From positions 62,001-126,000 of the forward strand of contig JBMZAX010000001.1 in NCBI GenBank assembly GCA_049611805.1: DNA of 64,000 nucleotides, given 5' to 3'. Each line of letters begins with the position of its first letter. Position 1 is the stretch's first letter. The notes beneath the pieces were generated by a model. That model was not told where the DNA came from, did not search any database, and saw only the letters and a list, made by a program, of their open reading frames with translations. This DNA comes from UBA7378 sp049611805. Lineage in GTDB: Bacteria > Pseudomonadota > Alphaproteobacteria > RS24. Shown here piece after piece: positions 1 through 8,024 of the stretch. Both the position numbers and the translations under genes were made by a program.

Positions 1-1705
1 CCGCGATTTCACCTTTAACCTGCGCAGTGACGATATGCGCGCCGACAATATCAGATTGGGGCCGGTGACGCTGAACGGGCGCATTATTGACGACAGGCTC
101 GAATTGGATGTTTTACGGTTCGATGATTACCTCAATTCGAAATTTTCCCTGACGGGCAAACTGCATCATGACGGTCAGGCCACTGACGGCGTGCTTGATA
201 TTATGGTGGATACGCCGGACGCATCGCGCCTGTTGGCCCCGCTTATGGCCGGTGTTGAGCCCTTGCATCTCGATATGTCCCGCCCGCTGGCGCTTGCTTC
301 CAATTTGCAGTTTCCGGCACGCGATGACCCTGATTGGCCGAATATCAAAATTGCCGGTACCGGAAAATTGGGCGATCTCGATATTGATTTGGGCATTCGC
401 ACGCCGGTGCGCGACCTGACGCTTGATGCCGCCGGTACACGCTTTAATTTGACACTCAAAGGATCGGCAAATGATATGACCGCGCGGCTCGGCCTGCCGG
501 TTGCACGCGCGCCTGAAGATGTGGCCGTTTTGTCTTTGTCCACCGATGCCCAGCCCGGCTCAGTGTCGCGCCTGGAAGCCGAATTGGATGTGAACGGCGA
601 TTTGTTCTCCCTGTCAGGCACGCTGCGCCCCGGCTCCACGGGCCGGCGCATCGAAGGTCTGTTGCGCGCCGCAGGCACGGATGTTTTGCCCTATATGGGA
701 ATGAAGCGCGGGCCCGACACCAAGGTGGCGTTTTCCGGCACCTCGCAAATTGTGATGCGGCAGGAGGGGGTCAGTTTTGCAAATATTGATCTGGGGCTTG
801 GTGCAGGGCGTCTTACCGGAGAGGGCGTCATGGAATTTGCCGACGACAATATCGGTGCGCGCAATAATCTGACGGCCAATTTGTTGTTTGACGCGCTCGA
901 CCTCGACCCGTTCATGCCCGCATTCGACACCGAAACCGGATGGTCGGACGCCCCCATTGGCTGGCAGCTTCTGGGTGCCAGCGATGCCAATTTGCAATTG
1001 CGTCTGACCAATGCCGCACTGATGGGCATGCCGGTGGAAGCCTTACGGACAAATATCAAGCTGGTCGAAGGCGTGCTGGAAGCCCCCGACATCACAGCCA
1101 CGGTTCTGGGCGGCCAGTTTGAATTTGACGCTCAAGCCGAAGGCGGTGAGTTGACGCCGTCCTTTCAGCTTATTGGCAGTTTTGCCGATTTTGATATGGA
1201 GCGGTTGTTGACGCATGCCTATACGCGACCGGCCTTGCGCGCGCTGGTTTCGGGAAACTTCTCGTTTCAGGGGCGCGGCACCTCAACCCGCAATATTTTT
1301 GCCTCGCTTTCCGGGGCGGCACAGGTGGAGATCCGCTCCGGCACTTTCGATGCGTTTAATGTTGCCCAGCTCCGCAACGGGTTGGGCGCTTTTGACGACA
1401 GGCCGCAAAACGAACTGGCCGAGGCGTATTTCTGGAAAGGCCGCGAGACCTTCAGTCGCGGTTTGGGCCTGTTAACCCTGCGCGAAGGACGCCTCGAAAC
1501 AAGCGCATTGGAGATTTTGCGTCAGGACAATCGACTGCTTGCCAAGATGAGCGGCTATGTGGATTTCGTCGAACAACGCCTTAATGTTCAATCGCAATTT
1601 TATAATTCGGTGGGGCGCAAAGCACTCAGCGTGGGGCTGACGGACGCAATTGACGCGCCGCGCTATGCGATTGCCCGCGGCGCGATCACGTCTTCGGCGC
1701 AATAG
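1..1705 (+). CDS. AsmA-like family protein, C-terminal part (5' end outside window)
   Basis: The frame is open from base 2, so the true start lies before the window; 567 codons are visible, ending in TAG. The protein is rich in short alternating beta-strand segments with many Gly, Asp and Leu residues. Its last third resembles the AsmA C-terminal domain: a Gly-rich 'FQGRGTST' turn, then 'ALSGAAQVEI' and a 'GTFDAFNV' stretch. Members of the AsmA/TamB/YhdP group are anchored in the inner membrane and span the periplasm, where they are linked to lipid supply to the outer membrane. That role is family knowledge, not visible here. The anchor helix is missing because of the window edge. The exact subfamily is uncertain. 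Confidence 0.72.
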   Translation, partial: RDFTFNLRSDDMRADNIRLGPVTLNGRIIDDRLELDVLRFDDYLNSKFSLTGKLHHDGQATDGVLDIMVDTPDASRLLAPLMAGVEPLHLDMSRPLALASNLQFPARDDPDWPNIKIAGTGKLGDLDIDLGIRTPVRDLTLDAAGTRFNLTLKGSANDMTARLGLPVARAPEDVAVLSLSTDAQPGSVSRLEAELDVNGDLFSLSGTLRPGSTGRRIEGLLRAAGTDVLPYMGMKRGPDTKVAFSGTSQIVMRQEGVSFANIDLGLGAGRLTGEGVMEFADDNIGARNNLTANLLFDALDLDPFMPAFDTETGWSDAPIGWQLLGASDANLQLRLTNAALMGMPVEALRTNIKLVEGVLEAPDITATVLGGQFEFDAQAEGGELTPSFQLIGSFADFDMERLLTHAYTRPALRALVSGNFSFQGRGTSTRNIFASLSGAAQVEIRSGTFDAFNVAQLRNGLGAFDDRPQNELAEAYFWKGRETFSRGLGLLTLREGRLETSALEILRQDNRLLAKMSGYVDFVEQRLNVQSQFYNSVGRKALSVGLTDAIDAPRYAIARGAITSSAQ

Positions 1706-1709
1706 GCGT

Positions 1710-1922
1710 TCAAATCCCGCGCGCCCAGCCCAGCACCGCAACGCGCAACGCACTCGTCAGACTGCCGGTGCGCGGGCGCGCATCAATTTCGGCGATCATG
1801 TCGGCAAGCGACATATTGTGCGCCGCCGCCATGTCGGACAAGGCCGCCCAGAAGCTTGGCTCCAGCGAAATGCTGGTCGCATGTCCGGCGATGGTAATCG
1901 AGCGTTTGGTCGGCTTTTCCAA
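1710..1922 (-). CDS. ribbon-helix-helix domain protein
   Basis: This 70-residue protein starts with 'RSITIAGHATSISLE', a beta-strand followed by a helix, and continues 'PSFWAALSDMAAAHNMSLADMIAEID'. That is the pattern of the short RHH_4-type ribbon-helix-helix proteins found in many alphaproteobacteria. Family members are presumed DNA-binding dimers, but targets are generally unknown. The start codon is TTG, 15 bases downstream of the fumC stop and on the same strand, so it is probably co-transcribed with fumC. It runs tail to tail against the AsmA-like gene with a 4-base gap. No additional domain is visible. Confidence 0.72.
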   Translation of the reverse strand: MEKPTKRSITIAGHATSISLEPSFWAALSDMAAAHNMSLADMIAEIDARPRTGSLTSALRVAVLGWARGI

Positions 1923-1937
1923 AATTATTCCGCGCGC

Positions 1938-3329
1938 TTATTTTGGCGCAATCATGTCTTCGGGCCGCACGATCTCGTCAAATTCCGCATCGGTGACATA
2001 GCCGCCGCCGACCGCTTCCTCGCGCAAGGTCGTGCCGTTTTTATGCGCGGTTTTGGCAATCACCGTAGCATTGTCATAGCCGATTTTCGGCGCCAGTGCG
2101 GTAACAAGCATGAGCGAACGTTCCATCAGCGTGGTGATATTGGCCGTGTTCGGTTCAATGCCGACCACGCAATTATCGGTGAAGCTGACCGCCGCATCGC
2201 CGATCAGCCGCATGGACTGGATGAGATTATAGGCCATGACCGGTTTGAAAACATTCAACTCCATATGGCCTTGCGCGCCCGCCACCGATATCGTCGTGTG
2301 ATTGCCCATAACTTGCGCACACACCATGGTCAGTGCTTCGCACTGGGTCGGGTTTACCTTGCCGGGCATGATGGAGGAGCCGGGCTCGTTTTCCGGCAGG
2401 CTCAACTCGCCCAGCCCGGAGCGCGGGCCCGACCCCAGCAGGCGGATATCATTGGCTATTTTGTTCAACGACACCGCAACCGTGTTGACCATGCCCGACA
2501 TTTCGACAAATGCGTCATGGGCGGCCAGTGCTTCAAACTTATTTTCCGCCGTCACGAATTCAAGCCCTGTGAAGCCCGCAACCTCGGCGGCAAAAGCTTC
2601 GGCGAATCCGGGTTTGGCGTTGAGGCCGGTGCCGACCGCCGTGCCACCTTGGGCCAGCGCCAGCAATCCGGGCAGGGAGGTGCGGATGCGCTCAAGCGCA
2701 TATTTCACTTGCGTTGCGTAGCCGGAAAATTCCTGTCCCAGTGTCAGCGGCGTGGCGTCCTGCAAATGCGTGCGCCCGATTTTGACAATGTCGCCCCAGG
2801 CGCCGGCCTTGTCCGACAATGCGGCGTGCAAATGTTCCAGCGCCGGCACCAGCCGACCGGCGGCTTCTTCGGCGGCCGCAATATGCATGGCGGTCGGAAA
2901 TGTGTCATTGGATGACTGGCTGCGGTTGCAATGGTCATTGGGATGCACAGGCTCTTTGGAGCCCATCTCCCCGCCCAGCATTTCAATGGCGCGGTTGGAA
3001 ATCACCTCATTGGCGTTCATGTTCGATTGTGTGCCCGAACCGGTTTGCCAGACGACAAGCGGGAAATGGTCATTGAGCGCACCATTGGCAACTTCTGTCG
3101 CCGCGCTCACAATCGCGTCGCCGATTTTGGCGTCCAGATTGTCAAGTTGCATATTGGCTTTGGCCGCCGCCATTTTGACGATGCCCAGCGCGCGAATAAG
3201 CGGCAAGGGCATGGTTTCATTGCCGATTTTGAAATTGCCGAGAGAGCGTTGTGTCTGCGCACCCCAATATTTCTCCGCCGGTACCTCTAGGGGCCCGAAA
3301 CTGTCGGTTTCCGTTCGTGTCGCTGTCAT
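1938..3329 (-). CDS. fumC: class II fumarate hydratase
   Basis: This 463-residue protein interconverts fumarate and L-malate in the TCA cycle, in the cytoplasm as a homotetramer. The family signature 'GSSIMPGKVNPT' is intact and carries the catalytic-loop serine. The substrate-contact stretches 'GSGTQSNMNANEV' and 'HPNDHCNRSQSSND' are also present. Length matches FumC enzymes (about 460 residues), which lack the iron-sulfur cluster of class I fumarases and so tolerate oxygen. The start gives 'MTATRTETDSFGP', a typical N-terminus, with a purine-rich 'AGGAGGGATGCACC' just upstream on the minus strand. The ribbon-helix-helix gene follows 15 bases after the stop. Confidence 0.96.
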   Translation of the reverse strand: MTATRTETDSFGPLEVPAEKYWGAQTQRSLGNFKIGNETMPLPLIRALGIVKMAAAKANMQLDNLDAKIGDAIVSAATEVANGALNDHFPLVVWQTGSGTQSNMNANEVISNRAIEMLGGEMGSKEPVHPNDHCNRSQSSNDTFPTAMHIAAAEEAAGRLVPALEHLHAALSDKAGAWGDIVKIGRTHLQDATPLTLGQEFSGYATQVKYALERIRTSLPGLLALAQGGTAVGTGLNAKPGFAEAFAAEVAGFTGLEFVTAENKFEALAAHDAFVEMSGMVNTVAVSLNKIANDIRLLGSGPRSGLGELSLPENEPGSSIMPGKVNPTQCEALTMVCAQVMGNHTTISVAGAQGHMELNVFKPVMAYNLIQSMRLIGDAAVSFTDNCVVGIEPNTANITTLMERSLMLVTALAPKIGYDNATVIAKTAHKNGTTLREEAVGGGYVTDAEFDEIVRPEDMIAPK

Positions 3330-3408
3330 GGTGCATCCCTCCTAACCTGTTTTTTCGGGTCTAGCATGAGATGGCATACGCGCCAAGCGGCTGGGCTATT
3401 GTTTTTCG

Positions 3409-3927
3409 CTATTTGTCGCGAAACGTATCGAGATTGACAACTTCGCCGGTTTTCGGTGTTTCGGCTTCGGGCGCATCGGGTTCAGCCTTGTCAGATGAGG
3501 TCTCGGATGTGCTGTCAGACGCGCTTTGCGACCCGGATGAGGGCGCGGATGGTGCCTCATCCAGCATCTGTTCCTGATTGGTGGGAAAGCGCAGTCCGAA
3601 CTCGACCGACGGGTCAAAAAAGGCAAGCACGGTGGCAAACGGAATGCGCAGCGTCTGAACCGTGCCGTCAAAGGCCAGGTCGACCTGAAAGCCAAGCTCT
3701 GAAACGATGAGGTTTTCAAACTGATGTTGCAGCACAATCGTCATTTCGTCGCCCTGACGCGCGCGCAATTCATCCGGCATGTCGACGCTGGGATGTTGCG
3801 GCGCAAAGGTAATGTAGAAATGATGCTCGCCGGGCAGCCCGTCCTTCGCCACACTTTGCAGTGCGTCGCTGACAATGCTCATCATGGCATTGTGGGTCAT
3901 GGTCTGGTAGTCGAGCGTGTCTGTCAT
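3409..3927 (-). CDS. sspB: SspB-type ClpXP adaptor protein
   Basis: This 172-residue protein resembles alphaproteobacterial SspB, which binds the ssrA degradation tag and delivers tagged proteins to ClpXP. The N-terminal folded domain (about residues 1-120) has family stretches such as 'GLPGEHHFYITF' and 'EMTIVLQHQFENL'. It is followed by a low-complexity Ser/Asp/Glu-rich linker (about 125-155). The extreme C-terminus 'EVVNLDTFRDK' matches the short ClpX-docking tail of the family. The gene lies directly downstream of ssrA on the same strand, about 25 bases after the tmRNA terminator, so tag RNA and tag adaptor sit side by side. It has no link to fumC beyond strand. Confidence 0.88.
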   Translation of the reverse strand: MTDTLDYQTMTHNAMMSIVSDALQSVAKDGLPGEHHFYITFAPQHPSVDMPDELRARQGDEMTIVLQHQFENLIVSELGFQVDLAFDGTVQTLRIPFATVLAFFDPSVEFGLRFPTNQEQMLDEAPSAPSSGSQSASDSTSETSSDKAEPDAPEAETPKTGEVVNLDTFRDK

Positions 3928-3949
3928 ATTTGAACCTGGCCCCGCGAAC

Positions 3950-3994
3950 CGGGCAAAAGAAATAATGGAAGGCTTCTGTTGCCAGGTGCCTTCC
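3950..3994 (-). terminator. intrinsic terminator of ssrA
   Basis: On the minus strand GGAAGGC (3994-3988) pairs perfectly with GCCTTCC (3973-3967) around a 14-base loop, followed by ATTATTTCTTTT. This is a seven-pair stem plus U-rich tail at the expected end of the tmRNA coding piece. The stem may also be the last helix of the mature coding piece. Confidence 0.6.
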
Positions 3995-4310
3995 GGACCC
4001 CGCCATCACCAGCGACGGCAATGGACTTTAATTGAAGTTGAGGCGCTGACTAGGCAGCGACTGCTACTTCCGCGTAGTTGTCATTTGCAACTATCAAAAT
4101 GGCCCGATAACGGTGGGTGCCATGCCGAGCGACGGAAACAACCTTTACGCCCTCGTCGATCCTGGTTCGCCCCCAAAAGCCGGTAAATTTACCGGAAATG
4201 GAAATGGTGGAGGCGCCGGGTACTGCCCCCGGGTCCGATGGGTTTATTACGAAGCCCGTATATCGCCATAGTCGGCAAGCCGACACAGGTGATATAGCAT
4301 TCTTCACAGC
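3953..4310 (-). ncRNA. ssrA: two-piece (circularly permuted) tmRNA
   Basis: On the minus strand the acceptor piece comes first and ends with '...GGCGCCTCCACCA', the final A at 4205. The coding piece begins 'GGGGGCGAACC' at 4174. Its first seven bases (4174-4168) pair with the seven before ACCA, including a G3-U pair, the alanine identity element. The T-arm is CCGGG/CCCGG around a 7-base loop (4216-4232). Between the pieces lies a perfect 16-base palindrome (4179-4194) that would form the processed loop. The reading frame at 4088-4050 encodes the tag. A -10-like TATGAT sits at 4319-4314. Outer ends are approximate; the 3' end is placed at the terminator hairpin. Transfer-messenger RNA rescues stalled ribosomes. 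Confidence 0.9.
4050..4088 (-). other. tmRNA proteolysis-tag reading frame
   Basis: Twelve codons from the resume codon GCA (4088-4086) to TAG (4052-4050) read ANDNYAEVAVAA. With the alanine carried by the charged tmRNA, the predicted tag is AANDNYAEVAVAA. It keeps the 'ANDNYAE' start and the hydrophobic Ala-rich end typical of alphaproteobacterial tags, which SspB and ClpX recognise. The stop is followed by the pseudoknot region of the coding piece. Confidence 0.88.
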
Positions 4311-4373
4311 AAAATCATAGTGTTTCGCCAAAAGCCGTTGCGTGGAGCGCGCAGAATCGTGAATGATGCGCTC

Positions 4374-5168
4374 ATGCGGCAATATCTCGACCTTCTCCAG
4401 CGCGTTATTGACGATGGCGTGGAACGCGGCGACCGGACAGGCACCGGCACGCGCTCGGTTTTCGGCCATCAGATGCGGTTTGACCTCGCGCAGGGCTTTC
4501 CGATGCTGACCACGAAAAAACTGCATGTGAAGTCAATCATCCACGAACTTTTGTGGTTTTTGTCGGGCGATACGAATATCGGCTATCTGAACGACAACGG
4601 CGTTTCCATCTGGAACGAATGGGCCGATGAGAACGGGGATCTGGGCCCCGTCTATGGCCGCCAATGGCGCAGCTGGCAAACTTCGGATGGTCGCCATATC
4701 GACCAGATTTCGCAACTGGTCGCGCAATTGACGTCAAATCCGGAATCGCGGCGTCACATTGTAACGGCATGGAATCCTGCCGATGTTGACGATATGGCAC
4801 TGCCGCCATGCCATTGCCTGTTCCAGTTTTATGTGGCCGACGGCAAGCTGTCATGCCAGCTTTACCAGCGTTCGGCGGATATTTTTCTGGGCGTGCCGTT
4901 CAACATTGCCTCTTATGCGCTGCTGACGCTGATGCTGGCGCAGGTTTGCGATTTGGAAGCCGGCGATTTCGTCCACACGCTGGGCGATGCGCACCTCTAT
5001 CTGAACCATTTGGAACAAGCCCGTCTGCAACTTACACGCACCCCCGGTGCCCTGCCGGGTTTGCGGATTAACCCCGACAAAAAAGATATTTTCGGCTTCG
5101 TTTTTGACGATTTCGAATTGCTGGATTATCACGCGCAGGCGCATATTCCCGCGCCGGTGGCGGTTTAG
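4374..5168 (+). CDS. thyA: thymidylate synthase
   Basis: This enzyme makes dTMP from dUMP using methylene-tetrahydrofolate. From this ATG the protein is 264 residues, the same length as the E. coli enzyme, and begins 'MRQYLDLLQRVIDDG'. An upstream in-frame start would add 18 residues that do not resemble the family and would run into the tmRNA promoter. The nucleophile is Cys146 in 'LPPCHCLFQFYV'. The dUMP-binding 'RSADIFLGVPFNIASYA' segment and the C-terminal 'PVAV' are present. It is followed after 5 bases by folA, whose product regenerates the folate oxidised here, so the two form an operon. It is divergent from ssrA. Confidence 0.97.
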   Translation: MRQYLDLLQRVIDDGVERGDRTGTGTRSVFGHQMRFDLAQGFPMLTTKKLHVKSIIHELLWFLSGDTNIGYLNDNGVSIWNEWADENGDLGPVYGRQWRSWQTSDGRHIDQISQLVAQLTSNPESRRHIVTAWNPADVDDMALPPCHCLFQFYVADGKLSCQLYQRSADIFLGVPFNIASYALLTLMLAQVCDLEAGDFVHTLGDAHLYLNHLEQARLQLTRTPGALPGLRINPDKKDIFGFVFDDFELLDYHAQAHIPAPVAV

Positions 5169-5173
5169 CGCCC

Positions 5174-5686
5174 GTGCAAATTATGCACATTGAGATGATT
5201 GTGGCGGTTGCCGAAAACGGCGTGATCGGCAATCAGGGCGATATGCCGTGGCGACTGCCCGGCGACCTTGCCCATTTCAAGCAAGTCACCATGGGGTGTC
5301 CGGTGATTATGGGTCGCCGCACTTGGAGCTCGATCGGGCGCCCGCTGCCGGGGCGCAAAAATATTGTTTTATCGCGCCGAACATCTGCCCCGGAGCCTGC
5401 CTTGCCGCCGGAAGTGTCTCTGGCGTCCGCGCCGGAAGCGGCATTGGCCTTGTGCGCCGATGCGCCGCGCGTCATGATTATCGGTGGCGGTGAGATTTAT
5501 CGCATTTTTGAAGCCCAAGCCGTGCGCATTCACCTGACGCGGGTGCATGCGGAGCCGTCGGGGGACACGCATTTTGCGCTGGCAGACCCTGACGCTTGGC
5601 GGGAAACAGAGACCATATTTCGCGCCGCCGGAGAAAAAGACAGCGCCGACTATAGCTTCGTGACGCTGGAAAGAAAGGCTTCGTGA
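5174..5686 (+). CDS. folA: dihydrofolate reductase
   Basis: This 170-residue enzyme reduces dihydrofolate to tetrahydrofolate with NADPH and is the target of trimethoprim. The family pattern is clear: 'IVAVAENGVIG', then 'MPWRLPGDLAHFK' with the active-site Asp, 'VIMGRRTWSSIGRPLPGR', and 'MIIGGGEIYRIF'. The start shown is a GTG six bases after the thyA stop; ATG codons at 5183 and 5192 are alternatives, and the conserved fold begins at about the second of these. The stop overlaps the start of the next gene (TGATG), indicating translational coupling. Confidence 0.95.
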   Translation: MQIMHIEMIVAVAENGVIGNQGDMPWRLPGDLAHFKQVTMGCPVIMGRRTWSSIGRPLPGRKNIVLSRRTSAPEPALPPEVSLASAPEAALALCADAPRVMIIGGGEIYRIFEAQAVRIHLTRVHAEPSGDTHFALADPDAWRETETIFRAAGEKDSADYSFVTLERKAS

Positions 5687-6594
5687 TGGAAGAAATTTGT
5701 TCAGGGCTGCGGTTTCCCGAAGGGCCGATTGCCATGTCGGACGGCAGTGTCATTTTGGTCGAGATTGCGCGCGGTACACTCAGCCGCGTCACGCCGCGCG
5801 GCGCGCTTGAGGTGGTGGCCGATCTTGGCGGTGGGCCAAACGGTGCCGCCATTGGGCCGGATGGCGCGGTTTATGTCTGCAATAATGGCGGGTTTTCATG
5901 GGTCGAGATTGGCGGGCGCATTTATCCCCATGACAGGCCGGATGACTATTCGGGCGGGCGCATTGAGCGCGTTGACCTGACAACCGGCGCGGTCGACCGG
6001 CTTTATGATACATGCGACGACCATGCGCTTGTTGCCCCCAACGATATTGTGTTCGACCGCACGGGCGGCTTCTGGTTCACCGATCTGGGCAAGTCCTATG
6101 ACCGCCTCAAAGACCGCGGTGCCGTCTATTTCGCCAAGCCCGATGGCAGCCATATCGAGCAGATGGTTTTTCCCATTGAAACGCCCAATGGCATCGGCCT
6201 CAGCCCCGATGAAAACACTGTCTATGTCGCCGAAACCCAAGGCGGGCGGCTGTGGGGGTTTGATATTGAAAGCCCCGGCAAGCTGAAACCGCCGGCCCAA
6301 GCCTTGCCGTCTACCTTTGTTGCATCACCTGCCGGGCTCAATTATTTCGACTCACTCGCCGTCGAAGCCGACGGCACGGTGGCCGTTGCGACCATTGCCA
6401 ATGGCGGCATTTCGCGCATCTCGCCCAAGGATGGCTCGATTGTTCATGTCCCGACCGATGACGGCATGACAACCAATATTTGTTTTGGCGGCGAAGATTT
6501 GCGTACCGCTTACATCACCCTGTCATCGACGGGGCGTCTGGTGAAAACGCAATGGGATGCGCCCGGCCTGCCGCTTAATTTTCTGAACCTGTGA
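5686..6594 (+). CDS. SMP-30/gluconolactonase-family protein
   Basis: This 302-residue protein has the beta-propeller pattern of the SMP-30/Gluconolaconase/LRE family. It opens with 'CSGLRFPEGPIAMSDGSV', then has 'GGGPNGAAIGPDG', 'VAPNDIVFDRTGGFWFTDLG' and 'TPNGIGLSPDENTVYVAET'. The Glu in the opening motif, the Asn in 'PND' and the Asp in 'LSPDE' are the usual metal ligands. Family members hydrolyse lactones of sugars or other small molecules in a calcium- or zinc-dependent way; the substrate here cannot be read. Its ATG overlaps the folA stop, so it is expressed with thyA-folA, although no functional link to folate is evident. Its 3' end overlaps DUF1737 tail to tail by 20 bases. Confidence 0.85.
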   Translation: MEEICSGLRFPEGPIAMSDGSVILVEIARGTLSRVTPRGALEVVADLGGGPNGAAIGPDGAVYVCNNGGFSWVEIGGRIYPHDRPDDYSGGRIERVDLTTGAVDRLYDTCDDHALVAPNDIVFDRTGGFWFTDLGKSYDRLKDRGAVYFAKPDGSHIEQMVFPIETPNGIGLSPDENTVYVAETQGGRLWGFDIESPGKLKPPAQALPSTFVASPAGLNYFDSLAVEADGTVAVATIANGGISRISPKDGSIVHVPTDDGMTTNICFGGEDLRTAYITLSSTGRLVKTQWDAPGLPLNFLNL

Positions 6595-6790
6595 CGGGAT
6601 TTGCGCGCGAGGGAAATTCGGGCAATACAACCGCCTGCCCGCAATGCCGATTGCCTTGCGCGTCCACCTGCAAAAGCGGCGGGCCGTAAAGCACATAGCC
6701 GTCGCGCAACGCATCGCTTACCCTTTGGCAAAATTCGGCATCATCGGCACCGGTCAGAAAGCGGTAGGCTTTTGGTGTATCATCCGTCAT
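6575..6790 (-). CDS. DUF1737 domain protein
   Basis: This 71-residue protein carries the DUF1737 pattern: 'YRFLTGADDAEFCQRVSDALRDGYVLYGPP' followed by 'GQAVVLPEF'. Members are short, occur in many bacteria and have no established function. The start ATG overlaps the mrp stop by four bases (ATGA), so it is translated with mrp. Its last 20 bases overlap the convergent SMP-30 gene. No signal peptide or cysteine pair is present. Confidence 0.82.
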   Translation of the reverse strand: MTDDTPKAYRFLTGADDAEFCQRVSDALRDGYVLYGPPLLQVDAQGNRHCGQAVVLPEFPSRANPVTGSEN

Positions 6791-7836
6791 GTTTGGGCAC
6801 CTTCCAGCTGTTCAGTCAATGTTTTTGCAAGTTTTTCAAAGGCTTGCGCTGCCGCGCTTTGCGGTGCGTCAATGACCACCGGCACGCCGGTTTCGGCGGC
6901 GGCATGGATTTGGGCGTCCAGCGGCAGGCTCATCAGCGCATCATCGCTTGGGCTGCCGAAAGGGTGCATCTGCGTGCCGTCCGGGGCCGTCATAAAGGCC
7001 ATATTTTCCACAAGGCCCAGCACCGGCACATTGGTTTTTTCAAACATGGCCCGTGCGCGGCGCACATCGGCTTGGGCCAGCGCGCTGGGGGTTGAAACAA
7101 CAAGAGCCCCATCGACGGGAATGCGTTGCGCCGTTGTCAGGTGAATGTCGCCCGTGCCCGGCGGCATGTCCAGCACCAGAACATCGAGTTCCGGCCAGGC
7201 AACATCGTCAAGCATTTGAATGAGCGCGCTTTGCACCATCGGCCCGCGCCAGATCATCGCCTGTTCGGGCGGCACCATATAGCCGATCGACATGGTGTGC
7301 AGGCCGTGGCGTTCAACCGGAATAAGCTTTTTGTCGGGCGTCGCATCGGGGCGCTCGGTGACATTGAAAAGCTGCGGCAGCGACGGCCCGTAAATATCCG
7401 CATCAAGCAGGCCGGCGCGCAAGCCTTGGGCCTGCAATGCGGCGGCCAGATTGACGGCGACGGTGGATTTGCCAACCCCGCCCTTGCCGCTGGCAATTGC
7501 TATCACCTTGCCGATTTTGGCAAAAACTGCCGGTACATCTCTATTCGGAGGCGGTGTGTCGCCCGATTTTTGCGCAGGCGGCGCGTCATTATGCGCGGTC
7601 AGCACGCATGTGACGGAGGTAACACCGGCTACGCCGCGCGCGGCTTTTTCCGCCGCGGCTTGCAAATCGGCCGGCGCGTTTTCGGCCAAGTCGGCCACAT
7701 CCAGCGAAAACCCCACATTCGGCCCGCGCAAGACCAGCCCCTGCACGCGTCCGGAACTGACAATATCGGTGTCCCCTGCCGGATCGCGCACTTTGGAAAG
7801 TGCCGCGCGAATGTCGGTTTCGGAAAACTCGGCCAT
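6787..7836 (-). CDS. mrp: Mrp/ApbC-family P-loop ATPase, Fe-S cluster carrier
   Basis: This 349-residue protein (start chosen at 'MAEFSETDIRAAL') has an N-terminal MIP18/DUF59-like domain (about 1-80), a linker, and a deviant Walker A 'IASGKGGVGKST' at about 105, followed by 'GLLDADIYGPSLPQLF' and 'LDMPPGTGDIHLT'. The family carries and transfers iron-sulfur clusters to apoproteins. The CxxC pair that binds the bridging cluster in enteric Mrp/ApbC is absent: the equivalent place reads 'MAFMTAPDGTQMHPFG'. Many alphaproteobacterial homologues also have an 'APD' sequence there, as far as I recall. An upstream in-frame start would add 17 residues of unlikely sequence. It is divergent from hflK. 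Confidence 0.92.
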   Translation of the reverse strand: MAEFSETDIRAALSKVRDPAGDTDIVSSGRVQGLVLRGPNVGFSLDVADLAENAPADLQAAAEKAARGVAGVTSVTCVLTAHNDAPPAQKSGDTPPPNRDVPAVFAKIGKVIAIASGKGGVGKSTVAVNLAAALQAQGLRAGLLDADIYGPSLPQLFNVTERPDATPDKKLIPVERHGLHTMSIGYMVPPEQAMIWRGPMVQSALIQMLDDVAWPELDVLVLDMPPGTGDIHLTTAQRIPVDGALVVSTPSALAQADVRRARAMFEKTNVPVLGLVENMAFMTAPDGTQMHPFGSPSDDALMSLPLDAQIHAAAETGVPVVIDAPQSAAAQAFEKLAKTLTEQLEGAQT

Positions 7837-7921
7837 GCGTTTTTCTTTCTTCGCCTGCCTTGAAAAAAGGCCGCGCTCTGCCCACATTTGGAAGTGTCAC
7901 GTCACTGATATATAGACATGT

Positions 7922-7972
7922 AATGAGACGGCGCAAGGTCTCATTGTGATTGGCGGCGCGGTGACCTATATA
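7922..7972 (+). promoter_or_regulatory. hflK promoter with overlapping inverted repeat
   Basis: TTGTGA (7944-7949), a 17-base spacer and TATATA (7967-7972) form a good sigma-70-type promoter for hflKC. An 8-bp perfect inverted repeat AATGAGAC/GTCTCATT (7922-7929 and 7938-7945, 8-base gap) runs into the -35 box and is a candidate operator. A second hairpin, GCGTGTT/AACACGC, lies in the leader at about 7977-7997. The region also serves as the 5' side of divergent mrp. Confidence 0.5.
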
Positions 7973-8024
7973 AAGAGCGTGTTCATGAAAAACACGCTGA
8001 ACCGCGCGGCATAAGGAGAAATAA

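Noticed and set aside
4179..4194. Transcription terminator or protein operator at the perfect palindrome CCGGTAAATTTACCGG
   Set aside because: It lies between the acceptor and coding pieces of the tmRNA, where a processed loop is expected.
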